Assembly: GCF_017549005.1 (NCBI RefSeq)
Contig: NZ_JAFYYT010000003.1
Span: 124,001-188,000 of the forward strand
Direction of reading: 5' to 3'
DNA from: Ruminococcus sp.
GTDB taxonomy: Bacteria; Bacillota; Clostridia; Oscillospirales; Ruminococcaceae
DNA length: 64,000 nt
Below, piece by piece: positions 36,808 to 45,644 of the stretch. Each line of letters starts with the position of its first letter. Within the stretch, counting starts at the first letter, position 1. The notes under the pieces were generated by a model, which had not been told where the DNA came from, did not search any database, and was given only the letters and a program-made list of their open reading frames with translations. The position numbers and the translations under genes are program-made.

Positions 36808-39150
36808 ATGATAATGTGCAGTAAATGCAAAAAAAGACCTGCGGTGGTGTTCATCACCTCTGTTCAGGGCAACGAAAAGAAGAATGAGGGACTCTGCCTT
36901 TCCTGTGCGAGGTCGCAGAATATCCCGCAGATAAAGGAATATATGGATAAGCTCGGCATCACCGACGAGGAGCTTGACCAGCTCTCAGACCAGATGCTCG
37001 GTATGCTCGACGGAGACAGCTTTGAAATGGGCGGCTCGGGCGTACTTCCCGACTTTATCACGAATATGTTCGGCGGCAGTGACTCTGACAGCGACGGCGG
37101 CGACAGCAGCAAGGGCGGATTTGACCCGAGAAGCCTCTTCGGGAACAAGAAGTCCGATGACGACAACAAGGACAGAAAGAACAGCCCTTTCGGACGCGGC
37201 AAGGACAAAAAGCCCAAGGAGCCAAAGTTCCTGGGAAGCTACTGCACCAATCTTTCGCAGAAGGCTGCTGACGGAAAGCTCGACGCCATTATCGGCAGAG
37301 ACATGGAAATAGATCGTGTTATACAGATACTTTCAAGACGTACAAAGAACAATCCCTGTCTTATCGGTGAACCCGGTGTAGGTAAGACGGCTATCGCAGA
37401 GGGTATAGCTTTGCGTATTAACGAGGGAAACGTTCCCTTCAACCTTGCCGACAAGAAGCTTTATCTTCTCGACCTTACAGCTCTCGTTGCCGGAACTCAG
37501 TTCCGCGGACAGTTCGAGAGCCGTGTAAAGGGACTTGTTGACGAGGTAAAGCGTGAGGGCAATATCATACTCTTTATCGACGAGGTGCATAACCTTGTGG
37601 GCGCAGGAGACTCAGAGGGCTCAATGAACGCCGCAAACATCCTCAAGCCTGCCCTTTCGAGAGGCGAGGTACAGGTAATAGGCGCGACTACCTTCGGCGA
37701 GTACAGAAAGTACATCGAAAAGGACTCCGCCCTTGAAAGACGTTTCCAGCCCGTTACAGTCAACGAGCCCACTATCGAGGATACAGTAAACGTCCTTGTG
37801 GGCATAAAGAAGTATTACGAGGATTTCCACAGGGTACACATATCCGATTACCTTGTGAGAGTCTGTGCCGTACTCTCAGAGAGATACATCACTGACCGTT
37901 TCCTCCCCGATAAGGCCATAGACCTCATGGACGAGAGCTGCGCCTATGCTTCCATACGTTCGCCCGAGATAGGGGAGTACGAAAAGAACAAAAAGGAAAT
38001 AAAGGTGCTTGAGGATATGGAGAGATCCTTATCCGAACAGGAAGAAATAGATTATCAGGCTCTTGCAGAGGTCAAGGGCAAGCTCATACACCTGCGCGAT
38101 GACGGTGAGGAGCTCAGGAAAAAGGCTGACAGCGTAAATGTTGAGGAGTCCGACGTTACAAAGGTAGTTGAGCGCTGGACGGGTATACCTGCAAGCAAGA
38201 TAGCAGAGAATGAATTCCTCAAGATAGCAAGACTTGACGAGGCTCTGAAAAAGAGAGTCGTCGGACAGGAAGAGGCTGTAGGAGTCCTTACAAAGGCTAT
38301 CAAGCGTACAAGGGTACAGCTCAGCAAACGCCGCAGACCTGCGTCCTTCATATTCGTTGGACCTACCGGCGTGGGCAAGACAGAGCTGGTAAAGGTACTT
38401 GCGGAGGAGCTCTTTGACTCGCCCGATCCGCTTATCAGGCTTGATATGACGGAATATATGGAAAAGCACTCGGTTGCGAGAATGATAGGCTCGCCTCCCG
38501 GATATGTGGGCTACGACGAGGCAGGACAGCTCACCGAAAAGGTGCGCCGCAAGCCGTATTCGGTAATACTCTTCGACGAGATAGAGAAGGCTCACCCCGA
38601 TGTAATGAATATACTCATGCAGATACTTGACGAGGGCAAGGTGGACGACGCTCACGGAAGAACGGTAAACTTTGCGAATACTATCATCTGCATGACCTCA
38701 AACGCAGGCTCTACCGACAAGAGCATAGGCGTTGGCTTCAACCGTACAGAGAACGAGATAACACGCGAAAAGGCCATGAAGGGTCTGAGGGATTTCCTCC
38801 GTCCCGAGTTCATCAGCCGTATCGACGAGATAGTTGTATTCAGGGATCTCACCAAGGAGAACTACGCCGATATCGCAGCTCTTACTCTCGACGAGATGAA
38901 AGAGCCTCTTGCCGAAAAGGATATAACTCTCGAGTACACAAAGGAAGCTCTTGAGCTTATCGCGGAGAAGTCCTTCGGAAAGCCATACGGCGCAAGAGAT
39001 ATCCGCCGTGTTATCCGTCAGGAGATAGAGGACAGCATTGCCGACCTCATAATAGAAAAGGCATCAAGCATAAATAAGATAGTTATATCTGTCAAGGACG
39101 GTGCATTTGCCGTTGAGGGCAGAAAGGAGAATACAGAAAATGAAGCGTAA
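36808..39150 (+). CDS. clpE: ClpE-type AAA+ unfoldase of the Clp protease
   Basis: Unfolds substrates for ClpP; 780 residues. The N-terminal zinc finger C4-x2-C7 and C30-x2-C33 is the ClpE hallmark. After an acidic, Gly-rich linker (about 75-145) come AAA domain 1 (Walker [10 protein letters not shown], Walker [10 protein letters not shown]), a short middle region (about 395-440), and AAA domain 2 ([33 protein letters not shown]). The loop IGVGF fits the ClpP-binding tripeptide. RBS ACAGGAGGA supports 36808; an earlier frame from 36763 lies in the palindrome. The assignment to ClpE rather than ClpC rests on the zinc finger. Confidence 0.88.
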   Translation: MIMCSKCKKRPAVVFITSVQGNEKKNEGLCLSCARSQNIPQIKEYMDKLGITDEELDQLSDQMLGMLDGDSFEMGGSGVLPDFITNMFGGSDSDSDGGDSSKGGFDPRSLFGNKKSDDDNKDRKNSPFGRGKDKKPKEPKFLGSYCTNLSQKAADGKLDAIIGRDMEIDRVIQILSRRTKNNPCLIGEPGVGKTAIAEGIALRINEGNVPFNLADKKLYLLDLTALVAGTQFRGQFESRVKGLVDEVKREGNIILFIDEVHNLVGAGDSEGSMNAANILKPALSRGEVQVIGATTFGEYRKYIEKDSALERRFQPVTVNEPTIEDTVNVLVGIKKYYEDFHRVHISDYLVRVCAVLSERYITDRFLPDKAIDLMDESCAYASIRSPEIGEYEKNKKEIKVLEDMERSLSEQEEIDYQALAEVKGKLIHLRDDGEELRKKADSVNVEESDVTKVVERWTGIPASKIAENEFLKIARLDEALKKRVVGQEEAVGVLTKAIKRTRVQLSKRRRPASFIFVGPTGVGKTELVKVLAEELFDSPDPLIRLDMTEYMEKHSVARMIGSPPGYVGYDEAGQLTEKVRRKPYSVILFDEIEKAHPDVMNILMQILDEGKVDDAHGRTVNFANTIICMTSNAGSTDKSIGVGFNRTENEITREKAMKGLRDFLRPEFISRIDEIVVFRDLTKENYADIAALTLDEMKEPLAEKDITLEYTKEALELIAEKSFGKPYGARDIRRVIRQEIEDSIADLIIEKASSINKIVISVKDGAFAVEGRKENTENEA

Positions 39151-39874
39151 GATCATGGCGGCGCTGCTTTCAGTGCTGGTTGCGGCGTCCCTGACGGGGT
39201 GTCTTTCGGACGGCTCCTCAAAGCCCGAGGAAAAGGAAAAGACTACAGTTGGAACTGTCCCGAAATCGGACGAAAAAACGGACAACTCCCAGAACGGCGG
39301 CAATAACGCCGCATCGGGCAGCAACGGCGAGATAACCGAGAGCATGGAGCTCATGAGACTCAAGTTTGCAGATGTTCCCGAGATAGAAAGCGGTCCCGAG
39401 CTGAAAATAGCAGACGTTACCGCAAAGCCCGGAGATATAGCAGCCGTTACGGTATCTGTAAAGGGTACGGGCGATAACTGGAACAACTGCGGTATCCATA
39501 TAACCTACCCCGAGGTGCTCAAATGTCAGCTCGAGAACGAGGAAACACGCGACGTCAAGTACGAGCCGGGTCCTGCTATAAAGAAGAATGCAGGCTTTGT
39601 AGCTATGGAATGGCAGGATAACCTTGACGAGGAGCTCATCAGGAATCACGAACGTTCACTGTTCTTTACCGCCATATTCTGGGACAGCGCAGGAACGGAC
39701 GGCGATATAGCTACGTTCTACTTCAAGGTGCCCGACGACGCAAAGCCCGGAACGGTCTACGACCTCGGATACTTCTTCATGGATTCGGATATGTTCAGAA
39801 ATGTCAGCGACGATATCTCATATGAGAAGTATACCTTTGAACATCTCCAGGGCGGCAGCATTACAGTAAGATAA
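39140..39874 (+). CDS. Lipoprotein with cohesin-like domain
   Basis: A 244-residue protein. The signal peptide ends in lipobox SLTGC (Cys 21), then an Asn/Gly/Ser-rich linker (about 25-65). Residues about 86-240 follow the cohesin plan: AKPGDIAAVTVSVKG, then CGIHITYPEVLK, and DGDIATFYFKVPDDAKPG, the order and spacing of conserved cohesin strands. Cohesins bind dockerins in cellulosomes; an anchored single cohesin could hold dockerin proteins, two of which are in this window. The domain call is by eye. ATG 39140 follows AAAGGAGA and overlaps the clpE end by 11 bases; a longer frame from 39101 is rejected. Confidence 0.65.
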   Translation: MKRKIMAALLSVLVAASLTGCLSDGSSKPEEKEKTTVGTVPKSDEKTDNSQNGGNNAASGSNGEITESMELMRLKFADVPEIESGPELKIADVTAKPGDIAAVTVSVKGTGDNWNNCGIHITYPEVLKCQLENEETRDVKYEPGPAIKKNAGFVAMEWQDNLDEELIRNHERSLFFTAIFWDSAGTDGDIATFYFKVPDDAKPGTVYDLGYFFMDSDMFRNVSDDISYEKYTFEHLQGGSITVR

Positions 39875-39891
39875 ATTTAATACGTATTTAT

Positions 39892-40028
39892 CGGGGAAAA
39901 CCTTTCTGAGGAAAGGTTCTTCCCCGAACCCCTTTCCAAAGACTTTTAGCTGAATTTTTCCGACACAGGACGACCATGAAAGATCGATAAGCGGCTTTGC
40001 TGCTGTTGGTCGTCCTATGTCGGAAAAA
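39892..40028. repeat. Two strong hairpins in the gap before the DUF4317 gene
   Basis: First hairpin 39892-39926: CGGGGAA, then AACCTTTC-TGAG-GAAAGGTT, then TTCCCCG. Second hairpin 39955-40028: 22-base arms TTTTTCCGACACAGGACGAC and complement, one mismatch, around a 30-base loop that itself can pair. No gene is visible in 39875-40156. Could be a mobile repeat or a non-coding RNA. Confidence 0.6.
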
Positions 40029-40156
40029 ATCAAATAAAGGCTCGGGAAAAGATACGAAGAGACCTTCTTCAAATGTTTTTTCTCAATAATAATAATTAAA
40101 TTTATATAAACGTAATGTTATGCAGTTTCAGACTGCAAAAGAAAGGAAAAAATACA

Positions 40157-41284
40157 ATGAATAAAAAGGAAACAGCAGAAATAAAGAAGAATTTCTCCGA
40201 TAAAAGCGGATTTTTCATTATGGAGCGAGTTCTTACAGCGTTTATCGACGCGGATAAGAACGTAAGATACCACAATGTAAGCTCCTGTCTTACCATGCCT
40301 GTGGAGGAGCACGATGTTTACGACGAGACTTTGAAAAAGGTCCTCAACACTAATGTAGGCAAGGCTTTTGTGGAGTATGAGTTCCCCAATGAAGCCTACG
40401 ACGAGGGACAGCCGCAGAATATCCTTTATACCCTCCTCACCTCCGAGCTCAAGGACGATATCGCCTGTGAGGAGTTCCTCAACCATATCGCCAATAATAT
40501 CGCATACACAGGCCCTTTCGCGGTGATAACCTCTTACTGTACATATACTATCCGCAAAAAGGACAAGAACGACGAGTTCGCAGAGGGCGATGACGAGATA
40601 TACCGCTATATCCTCACGGCTATCTGTCCCGTGAATACAAGCAAGGACGGCTTTATATTCGACAGCGTCGGAAACGAGATAACCAAAAAGGTCAATACCG
40701 AGCTCATTATCAGCAAAGCTCCCTCGGACGGCTTCCTTTATCCTGTTTTCAGCAACAGGAGCTCCGATATCAATCACGTTATGTACTACACAAAGAATGT
40801 GAAGTCGCCGAACGTTTCCGTTGTGGAAAACGTGCTGGGCTGCAGCTTTGTTATGTCGGCTGAGAGCGAGAAGAACAGCTTCCAGAGCATTCTCAAGAAC
40901 GTTGTTGGCGACGACCTTGACTATATGCTCATAAAGACCGTAAACGAGAAGATACAGGAGGTCGTTGAGGAGAACAAGGACGATACGGACAGAGTCGTTA
41001 TCGACAACGCAAAGCTCAGGGATATCCTTGTTGATGTGGGACTTCCCGAGGAGCGCGCGAATATGGTCGAGCCCGTATACGAAAAGGTCTGCGGAACAGC
41101 TCCCCTTACGGCTGCCAATCTTGTAGAGACCAAGACCGTTCTCACCTCCCCGGGTATCACTGTGAATATCAAGCCCTCAGCGGCGGATAAGGTACGCACA
41201 AGCGTGGTAGACGGCAGAAGGTGTCTCCTTATTGATATCGACGACCCGACTATCGAGATAAATGGGCTGCCTGTTACTCTGTAA
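40157..41284 (+). CDS. DUF4317-family protein
   Basis: A 375-residue cytosolic protein that fits the DUF4317 pattern of Clostridia (MNKKETAEIKKNFSDKSGFF, then TYTIRKKDKNDEF and DGFIFDSVGN). Function unknown. The ATG at 40157 follows GAAAGGAAAA; the frame-extended start at 40115 is rejected. No signal peptide or membrane segments. A strong terminator follows, so it seems to be monocistronic. Confidence 0.8.
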   Translation: MNKKETAEIKKNFSDKSGFFIMERVLTAFIDADKNVRYHNVSSCLTMPVEEHDVYDETLKKVLNTNVGKAFVEYEFPNEAYDEGQPQNILYTLLTSELKDDIACEEFLNHIANNIAYTGPFAVITSYCTYTIRKKDKNDEFAEGDDEIYRYILTAICPVNTSKDGFIFDSVGNEITKKVNTELIISKAPSDGFLYPVFSNRSSDINHVMYYTKNVKSPNVSVVENVLGCSFVMSAESEKNSFQSILKNVVGDDLDYMLIKTVNEKIQEVVEENKDDTDRVVIDNAKLRDILVDVGLPEERANMVEPVYEKVCGTAPLTAANLVETKTVLTSPGITVNIKPSAADKVRTSVVDGRRCLLIDIDDPTIEINGLPVTL

Positions 41285-41368
41285 CAGCTCTTAGCCGTTA
41301 GCACGGACGCCATGTTGGCGTCCGTTTTGTTTTGTTTGCAGGCTGCCAAAGGCAGTCCCTACAGGCTG
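41285..41368. repeat. Palindromic intergenic repeat (copy 6)
   Basis: CTCTTAGCCGTTAGC, the GGACGCC/GGCGTCC hairpin and CAGGCTGCC-AAA-GGCAGTCCCTACAGG, matching words in the copies at 3698 and 6636. Confidence 0.65.
41303..41332 (+). terminator. Terminator after the DUF4317 gene
   Basis: ACGGACGCC-ATGTT-GGCGTCCGT followed by TTTGTTTTGTTT. The stem is also a copy of the intergenic repeat word GGCGTCC. Confidence 0.85.
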
Positions 41369-41400
41369 AAAAATCCCTCACAACAGTGAGGGATTTTTTC
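41369..41400. terminator. Bidirectional terminator between the DUF4317 and Nudix genes
   Basis: AAAAATCCCTCAC-AACA-GTGAGGGATTTTT, A-rich and T-rich flanks on both sides; it lies directly at the end of the minus-strand Nudix gene. Confidence 0.9.
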
Positions 41401-41812
41401 AATGATTCTCTTTTATAGCCGCCTTTGCCTTGGCAACGATGGTTCGGTCGTTTTCGTAGGAAAGAATATTTGCTGCGTAGGATATATCCACCCAGCGTAT
41501 CTCTGCTATCTCTCCCTCCTGCGGTGAAAAATCCACATTCTTCGCCTTTGCAAGGAAGTAAACGACAACCTTTACGGTGTCCTTTTTGGGTGAATAGGTC
41601 ACCGTTTCTCTGAATGTCGGGTCAATAATTACGTCGATCGAGGTCTCTTCCATTATCTCACGACGAGCAGTCTCAATCTCGGTCTCGCCATTTTCAACGT
41701 GTCCTTTCGGAAAGGACCAGTGACCGCTGTTGATATGCTTTATCAGCAGAATTTCCGTATTGCCGTGGTATTTCCTGTAGACAATCGCGCCGCATGATTT
41801 CTCGTGAAGCAT
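41399..41812 (-). CDS. Nudix hydrolase (Ap4A hydrolase-like)
   Basis: A 137-residue Nudix protein. The Nudix box is complete at about 38-60: GHVENGETEIETARREIMEE, followed by TSI, so the metal-binding REUXEE core is intact and the trailing Gly is Ser. The N-terminal MLHEKSCGAIVYRK and WSFPKGH resemble diadenosine tetraphosphate hydrolases. Substrate is not provable from the sequence. Convergent to the DUF4317 gene, with its own promoter. Confidence 0.9.
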   Translation of the reverse strand: MLHEKSCGAIVYRKYHGNTEILLIKHINSGHWSFPKGHVENGETEIETARREIMEETSIDVIIDPTFRETVTYSPKKDTVKVVVYFLAKAKNVDFSPQEGEIAEIRWVDISYAANILSYENDRTIVAKAKAAIKENH

Positions 41813-41898
41813 ATATTATCCTTTCTTGCCCCTGTTTTTAGGGCAGAATAAAAGCAGTTCATTAATTTAAATGCCGCTTTTTTATGTAGTTCACAATT

Positions 41899-41927
41899 AT
41901 TATAGCATATTTTGTCTATTTTGTCTA
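41899..41927 (-). promoter_or_regulatory. Promoter of the Nudix gene
   Basis: Minus strand TAGACA (41927-41922), 17 bases, TATAAT (41904-41899). The TAGACAAAA word occurs twice in tandem around the -35. Confidence 0.7.
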
Positions 41928-42046
41928 TACCTGACTTTGTAAATTTGTAATGAATTTTATCATAAATGGTTGTCAAACAGGCTGTTCTAAATAATTGTTT
42001 TTCTGAATATGATTACATAAACCAAACTTCAAGGAGGTCGACCTTT

Positions 42047-43600
42047 ATGGATCTGAAACTTACAAAAGAGACAGTTCCTGCGGCAGAGATGATCTATGAC
42101 GGCTTGCAGGAACAGCCTGTCGAGCTTGACTATATTCTCCCCGATTACTGTCCCGACATATTCAGGCTCGTGCGCTGTGAGGCTTTTCCCGTTATCACTG
42201 AATGGGCGGTTAGCGGCGATAAGCTCACATACGAGCTCAGGTGCGATATACACATACTCTACTGCGGCGAGGACGGCAGTACCGTGCAGGCGGTGGATCA
42301 GCAGCGGAGCTTCACACGTACTGCGGAGCTTGGAAAAAGCGTGAGTTCGCCCGAGGTAAGGATAATTGCAAAGACGGGCCATGTGAACTTCCGTGCTGTC
42401 AACAAGCGCCGTATCGACCTTCGGGGAGCTGTTTCCGTGAAAATAAGCGTTGCAGGCGAGCAGCAGCAGGAGGTCATATCCGACGCTGAGGGGCTGAATA
42501 TACAGTTGAAAAAGGTGCCTGTGAAGTATGCCGCCCAGAGGCTGAACGCCGTGAAGAACGTGCATATCGAGGAGGAGATAGAGCTCACGGCGGCTCAGCC
42601 CGATATATCGGGTATCATCAGCTGCCGTTGCAGTGCTTCGGGCTGCGAGATGAAGCTTATCTCGGGAAAGCTCCTTGCAAAGGGTGAGGCTGATGTAGAG
42701 CTTCTCTACGCAGGTGGCGGCGGCGAGAGCATGACTGTTGAGCCTATGAGCTTTTCTCTCGGTTACAGTCAGATAATCGACGTTGACGGGCTTGACGACA
42801 GCTTCGACTGTACTGTTTCCCCTGAAGTGGTCAGCTGCGATATAAGCATAACAGGCGGCAGGGACGGCGATAACCGCGTTCTGCGCTGCGAGGCGGAGCT
42901 GCGGCTCTGCTGCCGTGCAGTCAGGACGGCTACTGTTATGATAGCGGAGGACGCTTTTTCAACAGTGTACCCGTGCAATGTTGAAATATCCGACATAAAA
43001 GCCGAGCAGATACCTGTTGTCTACGATGAGAGCTTCCGTCACAGCGCCCGACTTGCGGCAGGGGACGATGTTCCGCAGAATATCTACGCAATGTGGAGCG
43101 AGCCCAAGAATATCAACGCCCACATCGGCGATGACGGGCGTTCTGTGGTCATAAGCGGTATGCTGGTATATTCTATGGCGGCAAAGGACAGAACAGGAAG
43201 TATGATTATGCCCGACCGCGAGGAGGCTTTCGAGGAAACTATCGGTCTTCCCGACAATATCGGCGGCTCCGAGGTAACAGCGGAGGTGAGAGTCCGCGAA
43301 ACTTCCTACGATATCTCCGCTGAGGGAGTTCTTACCGCAAAGGCGGATATGGCTGTGAAGCTGTCCGTGTACAGTTCCGACTCCATAAAAGCGGTGACAG
43401 ATATATCCGTTGATGACAGTTCCCGAAAGGAGAGGGACGGAGATTACGCAATAAAGCTCTATTTCGGCACTGAAAACGAGAGCGTGTGGGACATAGCAAA
43501 GCGCTACAGCACCAGTGTTTCCGCAGTAATGGAGGAAAACGAACTCACAGGCGAAAGGCTTGAAAGCGGCGGAATGCTGCTCATACCGATCGTATCCTGA
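42047..43600 (+). CDS. sipL: SipL-like spore morphogenesis protein (DUF3794 plus LysM)
   Basis: A 517-residue protein. Three beta-rich DUF3794/SPOCS-type units fill most of it (around 30-150, 155-280 and 300-455, with repeated words such as PEVRIIAKTGHVNFR and ISGIISCRC) and a LysM domain closes it (about 462-515: ESVWDIAKRYSTSVSAVMEEN). This is the architecture of clostridial SipL, which binds SpoIVA through its LysM and helps engulfment and coat assembly. The ATG at 42047 follows AAGGAGG. spoIVA is the next gene, 130 bases downstream. Confidence 0.85.
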   Translation: MDLKLTKETVPAAEMIYDGLQEQPVELDYILPDYCPDIFRLVRCEAFPVITEWAVSGDKLTYELRCDIHILYCGEDGSTVQAVDQQRSFTRTAELGKSVSSPEVRIIAKTGHVNFRAVNKRRIDLRGAVSVKISVAGEQQQEVISDAEGLNIQLKKVPVKYAAQRLNAVKNVHIEEEIELTAAQPDISGIISCRCSASGCEMKLISGKLLAKGEADVELLYAGGGGESMTVEPMSFSLGYSQIIDVDGLDDSFDCTVSPEVVSCDISITGGRDGDNRVLRCEAELRLCCRAVRTATVMIAEDAFSTVYPCNVEISDIKAEQIPVVYDESFRHSARLAAGDDVPQNIYAMWSEPKNINAHIGDDGRSVVISGMLVYSMAAKDRTGSMIMPDREEAFEETIGLPDNIGGSEVTAEVRVRETSYDISAEGVLTAKADMAVKLSVYSSDSIKAVTDISVDDSSRKERDGDYAIKLYFGTENESVWDIAKRYSTSVSAVMEENELTGERLESGGMLLIPIVS

Positions 43601-43602
43601 GA

Positions 43603-43715
43603 TTTAAGAACTAAGAGCTAAGAATTAAGAACTAAGAGCTAAGAAGTATATAATGAGAACTAAGAAATATCAGTTTAACTATCTTAGTTCATAGAGCTTA
43701 GATCTTAGTTCTGAT
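43603..43715. repeat. AACTAAG palindromic repeat cluster (copy 7) between sipL and spoIVA
   Basis: Tandem AAGAACTAAGAGCTAAGAA words run from 43606 to 43648, and the complement, CTTAGTTCATAGAGCTTAGATCTTAG in pieces, lies at 43683-43710, so the block can form one long hairpin. Related words occur at 3043-3061 and 6673-6688. Confidence 0.75.
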
Positions 43716-43730
43716 AAAAAGGAGTATTGT

Positions 43731-45206
43731 ATGGCTAAAGATATATACAGCGATATTGCCGAGCGTACAGGCGGCGATATCTACATAGGCGTGGTGGGAC
43801 CTGTACGAACGGGTAAATCGACCTTTATCAAGAGGTTCATGGAGTCGCTGGTGATACCCAATATCAACAGCGAGTTCAAGCGTGAAAGAGCTCTTGACGA
43901 GCTGCCTCAGTCCGCCGCAGGAAAGACCATTATGACTACCGAGCCGAAGTTTATCCCCGAGGAGGCAGTCCGCATAGACCTCGGCGACGGAGCTTCCTTC
44001 AATGTGCGGCTCATAGACTGCGTGGGCTATATCGTACCCAGCTCTCTCGGCTATATTGAAAACGAGCAGCCCCGTATGGTAATGACCTCGTGGTTCGACG
44101 AGGAGATACCCTTTAATATGGCGGCGGAGATAGGCACTCAGAAGGTCATCACCGACCACTCCACTATCGGGCTGGTCATTACCACGGACGGCTCCGTGAC
44201 AGATATCCCGAGAGAGGAGTATGAGGAGTGCGAGGAGCGGGTTATCCGCGAGCTGAAAGAGCTTGGCAAGCCGTTTGTGGTCATACTCAATACCGTTGAC
44301 CCTGATTCTCCCGAGGCAAAGGCGCTTGCGGCAAGGCTGACTGACCGCTACGACGCGAAAGTAGTCCCCGTAAACTGCCTTGAACTGGACGAAAACGACA
44401 TTCGCGGCATAATGCGGGAGATACTCTTTTCGTTCCCCATAAAGGAAATAAATATCCGCACGGCGCGGTGGATAAATACTCTCGGCAAGGGTCACTGGCT
44501 CAAGTCCGAGATACTGGACTGTATACGCAATGCGGCGAAGGATATACGGCTCGTCCGTGAAGCCGAGGACGCGGCGTCAGCCATAGCCGAGTGTCCCGAT
44601 GTTGTAAAGGCGGAGATAAGCGGTATCGACCTCGGCAAGGGAGCTGTCACCATTACCGCAGAGCTTGACAACAGCCTTTTCTACAGGATACTCGGCGAGA
44701 CAACGGGTATCGAGATAGAGAGCGAAAGCGACCTCATGCCGCTTTTGTCGGAGCTCAACGACATACGCCGCAAGTACAAGCGTATCGAGCCTGCACTTGC
44801 GGAGGTAGAAGCTACGGGCTACGGAATAGTCATGCCCGAGCTTGAGGAGATGTCCCTCGAGGAGCCGAAAATAATCAGACAGGGCGGCAAATACGGGGTG
44901 AAGCTCAAAGCCTCCGCTCCGTCAATACACCTTATGAAAGCCAATATCAATACCACTATCAGTCCTATCGTGGGTACGGAGCGGCAGTCCGAGGAGCTTG
45001 TGATGTATCTCCTTGACGGTTTTGACGACGACCCGAAGAAGATATGGGAGAGCAATATCTTCGGAAAGTCCCTGCACGAGCTGGTGAACGAGGGGCTACA
45101 CAGCAAGCTGTTCAAAATGCCTGTGGACGCGCGTATGAAGCTCCAGGAGACTCTCGAGCGAGTCATAAACGAGGGCTGTTCGGGGCTTATATGCTTTATA
45201 CTATGA
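43731..45206 (+). CDS. spoIVA: Stage IV sporulation protein A
   Basis: ATP-hydrolysing coat morphogen that polymerises on the forespore surface as the base of the coat. 491 residues, normal. The N-terminal GTPase-like domain has Walker A GPVRTGKST (K29) and the region KTIMTTEPKFIPEEAV; the middle and C-terminal regions are alpha/beta and end in GLICFIL. RBS AAAGGAG. The upstream SipL-like gene encodes its known binding partner in Clostridia. Confidence 0.96.
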   Translation: MAKDIYSDIAERTGGDIYIGVVGPVRTGKSTFIKRFMESLVIPNINSEFKRERALDELPQSAAGKTIMTTEPKFIPEEAVRIDLGDGASFNVRLIDCVGYIVPSSLGYIENEQPRMVMTSWFDEEIPFNMAAEIGTQKVITDHSTIGLVITTDGSVTDIPREEYEECEERVIRELKELGKPFVVILNTVDPDSPEAKALAARLTDRYDAKVVPVNCLELDENDIRGIMREILFSFPIKEINIRTARWINTLGKGHWLKSEILDCIRNAAKDIRLVREAEDAASAIAECPDVVKAEISGIDLGKGAVTITAELDNSLFYRILGETTGIEIESESDLMPLLSELNDIRRKYKRIEPALAEVEATGYGIVMPELEEMSLEEPKIIRQGGKYGVKLKASAPSIHLMKANINTTISPIVGTERQSEELVMYLLDGFDDDPKKIWESNIFGKSLHELVNEGLHSKLFKMPVDARMKLQETLERVINEGCSGLICFIL

Positions 45207-45235
45207 AAAAAGGAGACCTTTGGTCTCCTTTTTTC
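45206..45235. terminator. Terminator after spoIVA
   Basis: AAAAAAGGAGACC-TTT-GGTCTCCTTTTTT, a bidirectional-type hairpin at the spoIVA stop codon. Confidence 0.93.
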
Positions 45236-45336
45236 AGCCGTTAGCTTGTAGGGGAGCCCGCCCACGGGCTCCCGAGAGTTATGATGAAATTACGTTGTCC
45301 CATTGTAGGGGACGGCGTCCTCGACGTCCCGTTATT
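45236..45336. repeat. Palindromic intergenic repeats (copies 8 and 9)
   Basis: GCCGTTAGCTTGTAGGGGAGCCC-GCCCACGGGCTCC, and then GTAGGGGACGGCGTCCTCGACGTCCC, which repeats the word at 6636 base for base. The short frames in this stretch are products of the repeat and not genes. Confidence 0.75.
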
Positions 45337-45342
45337 TTTAAT

Positions 45343-45471
45343 GTGCAAATTACATTGGATCAACTAAAACATCTTCGATTCCCTGATGTGAAGCGGCACC
45401 TTTACCCCGATGAGATTATACTGCTGAAAAAGCTTCTCGGCGTCAGCTATGACGATATATTTGAAGTATAA
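45343..45471 (+). pseudogene. Short orphan reading frame, possible gene remnant
   Basis: A 42-codon frame from GTG without a recognisable RBS, immediately behind a repeat and in front of a terminator. It reads VQITLDQLKHLRFPDVK and ends in LLGVSYDDIFEV, resembling the end of a small helical DNA-binding domain. It may be the tail of a gene cut by the repeat, or a small real ORF. The remainder of 45207-45644 holds only repeats and terminators. Confidence 0.3.
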
Positions 45472-45501
45472 AAAAGAGTACCCATGCGGTACTCTTTTTT
45501 T
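45470..45501 (+). terminator. Terminator after the orphan frame
   Basis: AAAAAAGAGTAC-CCATGCG-GTACTCTTTTTTT. Confidence 0.88.
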
Positions 45502-45520
45502 GTCAGGGACTAAAAACAAG

Positions 45521-45629
45521 AAAGCCGTACTGCTCAAGTACGGTTTTCCTGTTCTGATTTGTCCCTTACAATTCAGTTTTTGAGTTATATCAATCTGTGC
45601 GGCGCGTTGTGCAGATGCACCGCACAGAT
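45521..45629 (-). terminator. Two 3' hairpins of the xylanase transcript
   Basis: Directly behind the xylanase stop, ATCTGTGCGG (45593-45602) pairs perfectly with CCGCACAGAT (45620-45629). About 45 bases further on the minus strand, AAACCGTAC-TTGAGCA-GTACGGCTTT (45521-45547) looks like the actual terminator. The first has no T-tract and may protect the mRNA end. Confidence 0.7.
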
Positions 45630-45644
45630 CAACATCGAAAAGAA

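Noticed and set aside
41813..42046. Sigma-E type promoter upstream of sipL
   Set aside because: CATAAA and TCATAA words are present, but no pair had acceptable spacing to the consensus.
45220..45342. Coding region MVSFFQPLACRGARP in front of the orphan frame
   Set aside because: It consists of the spoIVA terminator and repeat hairpins read as codons.
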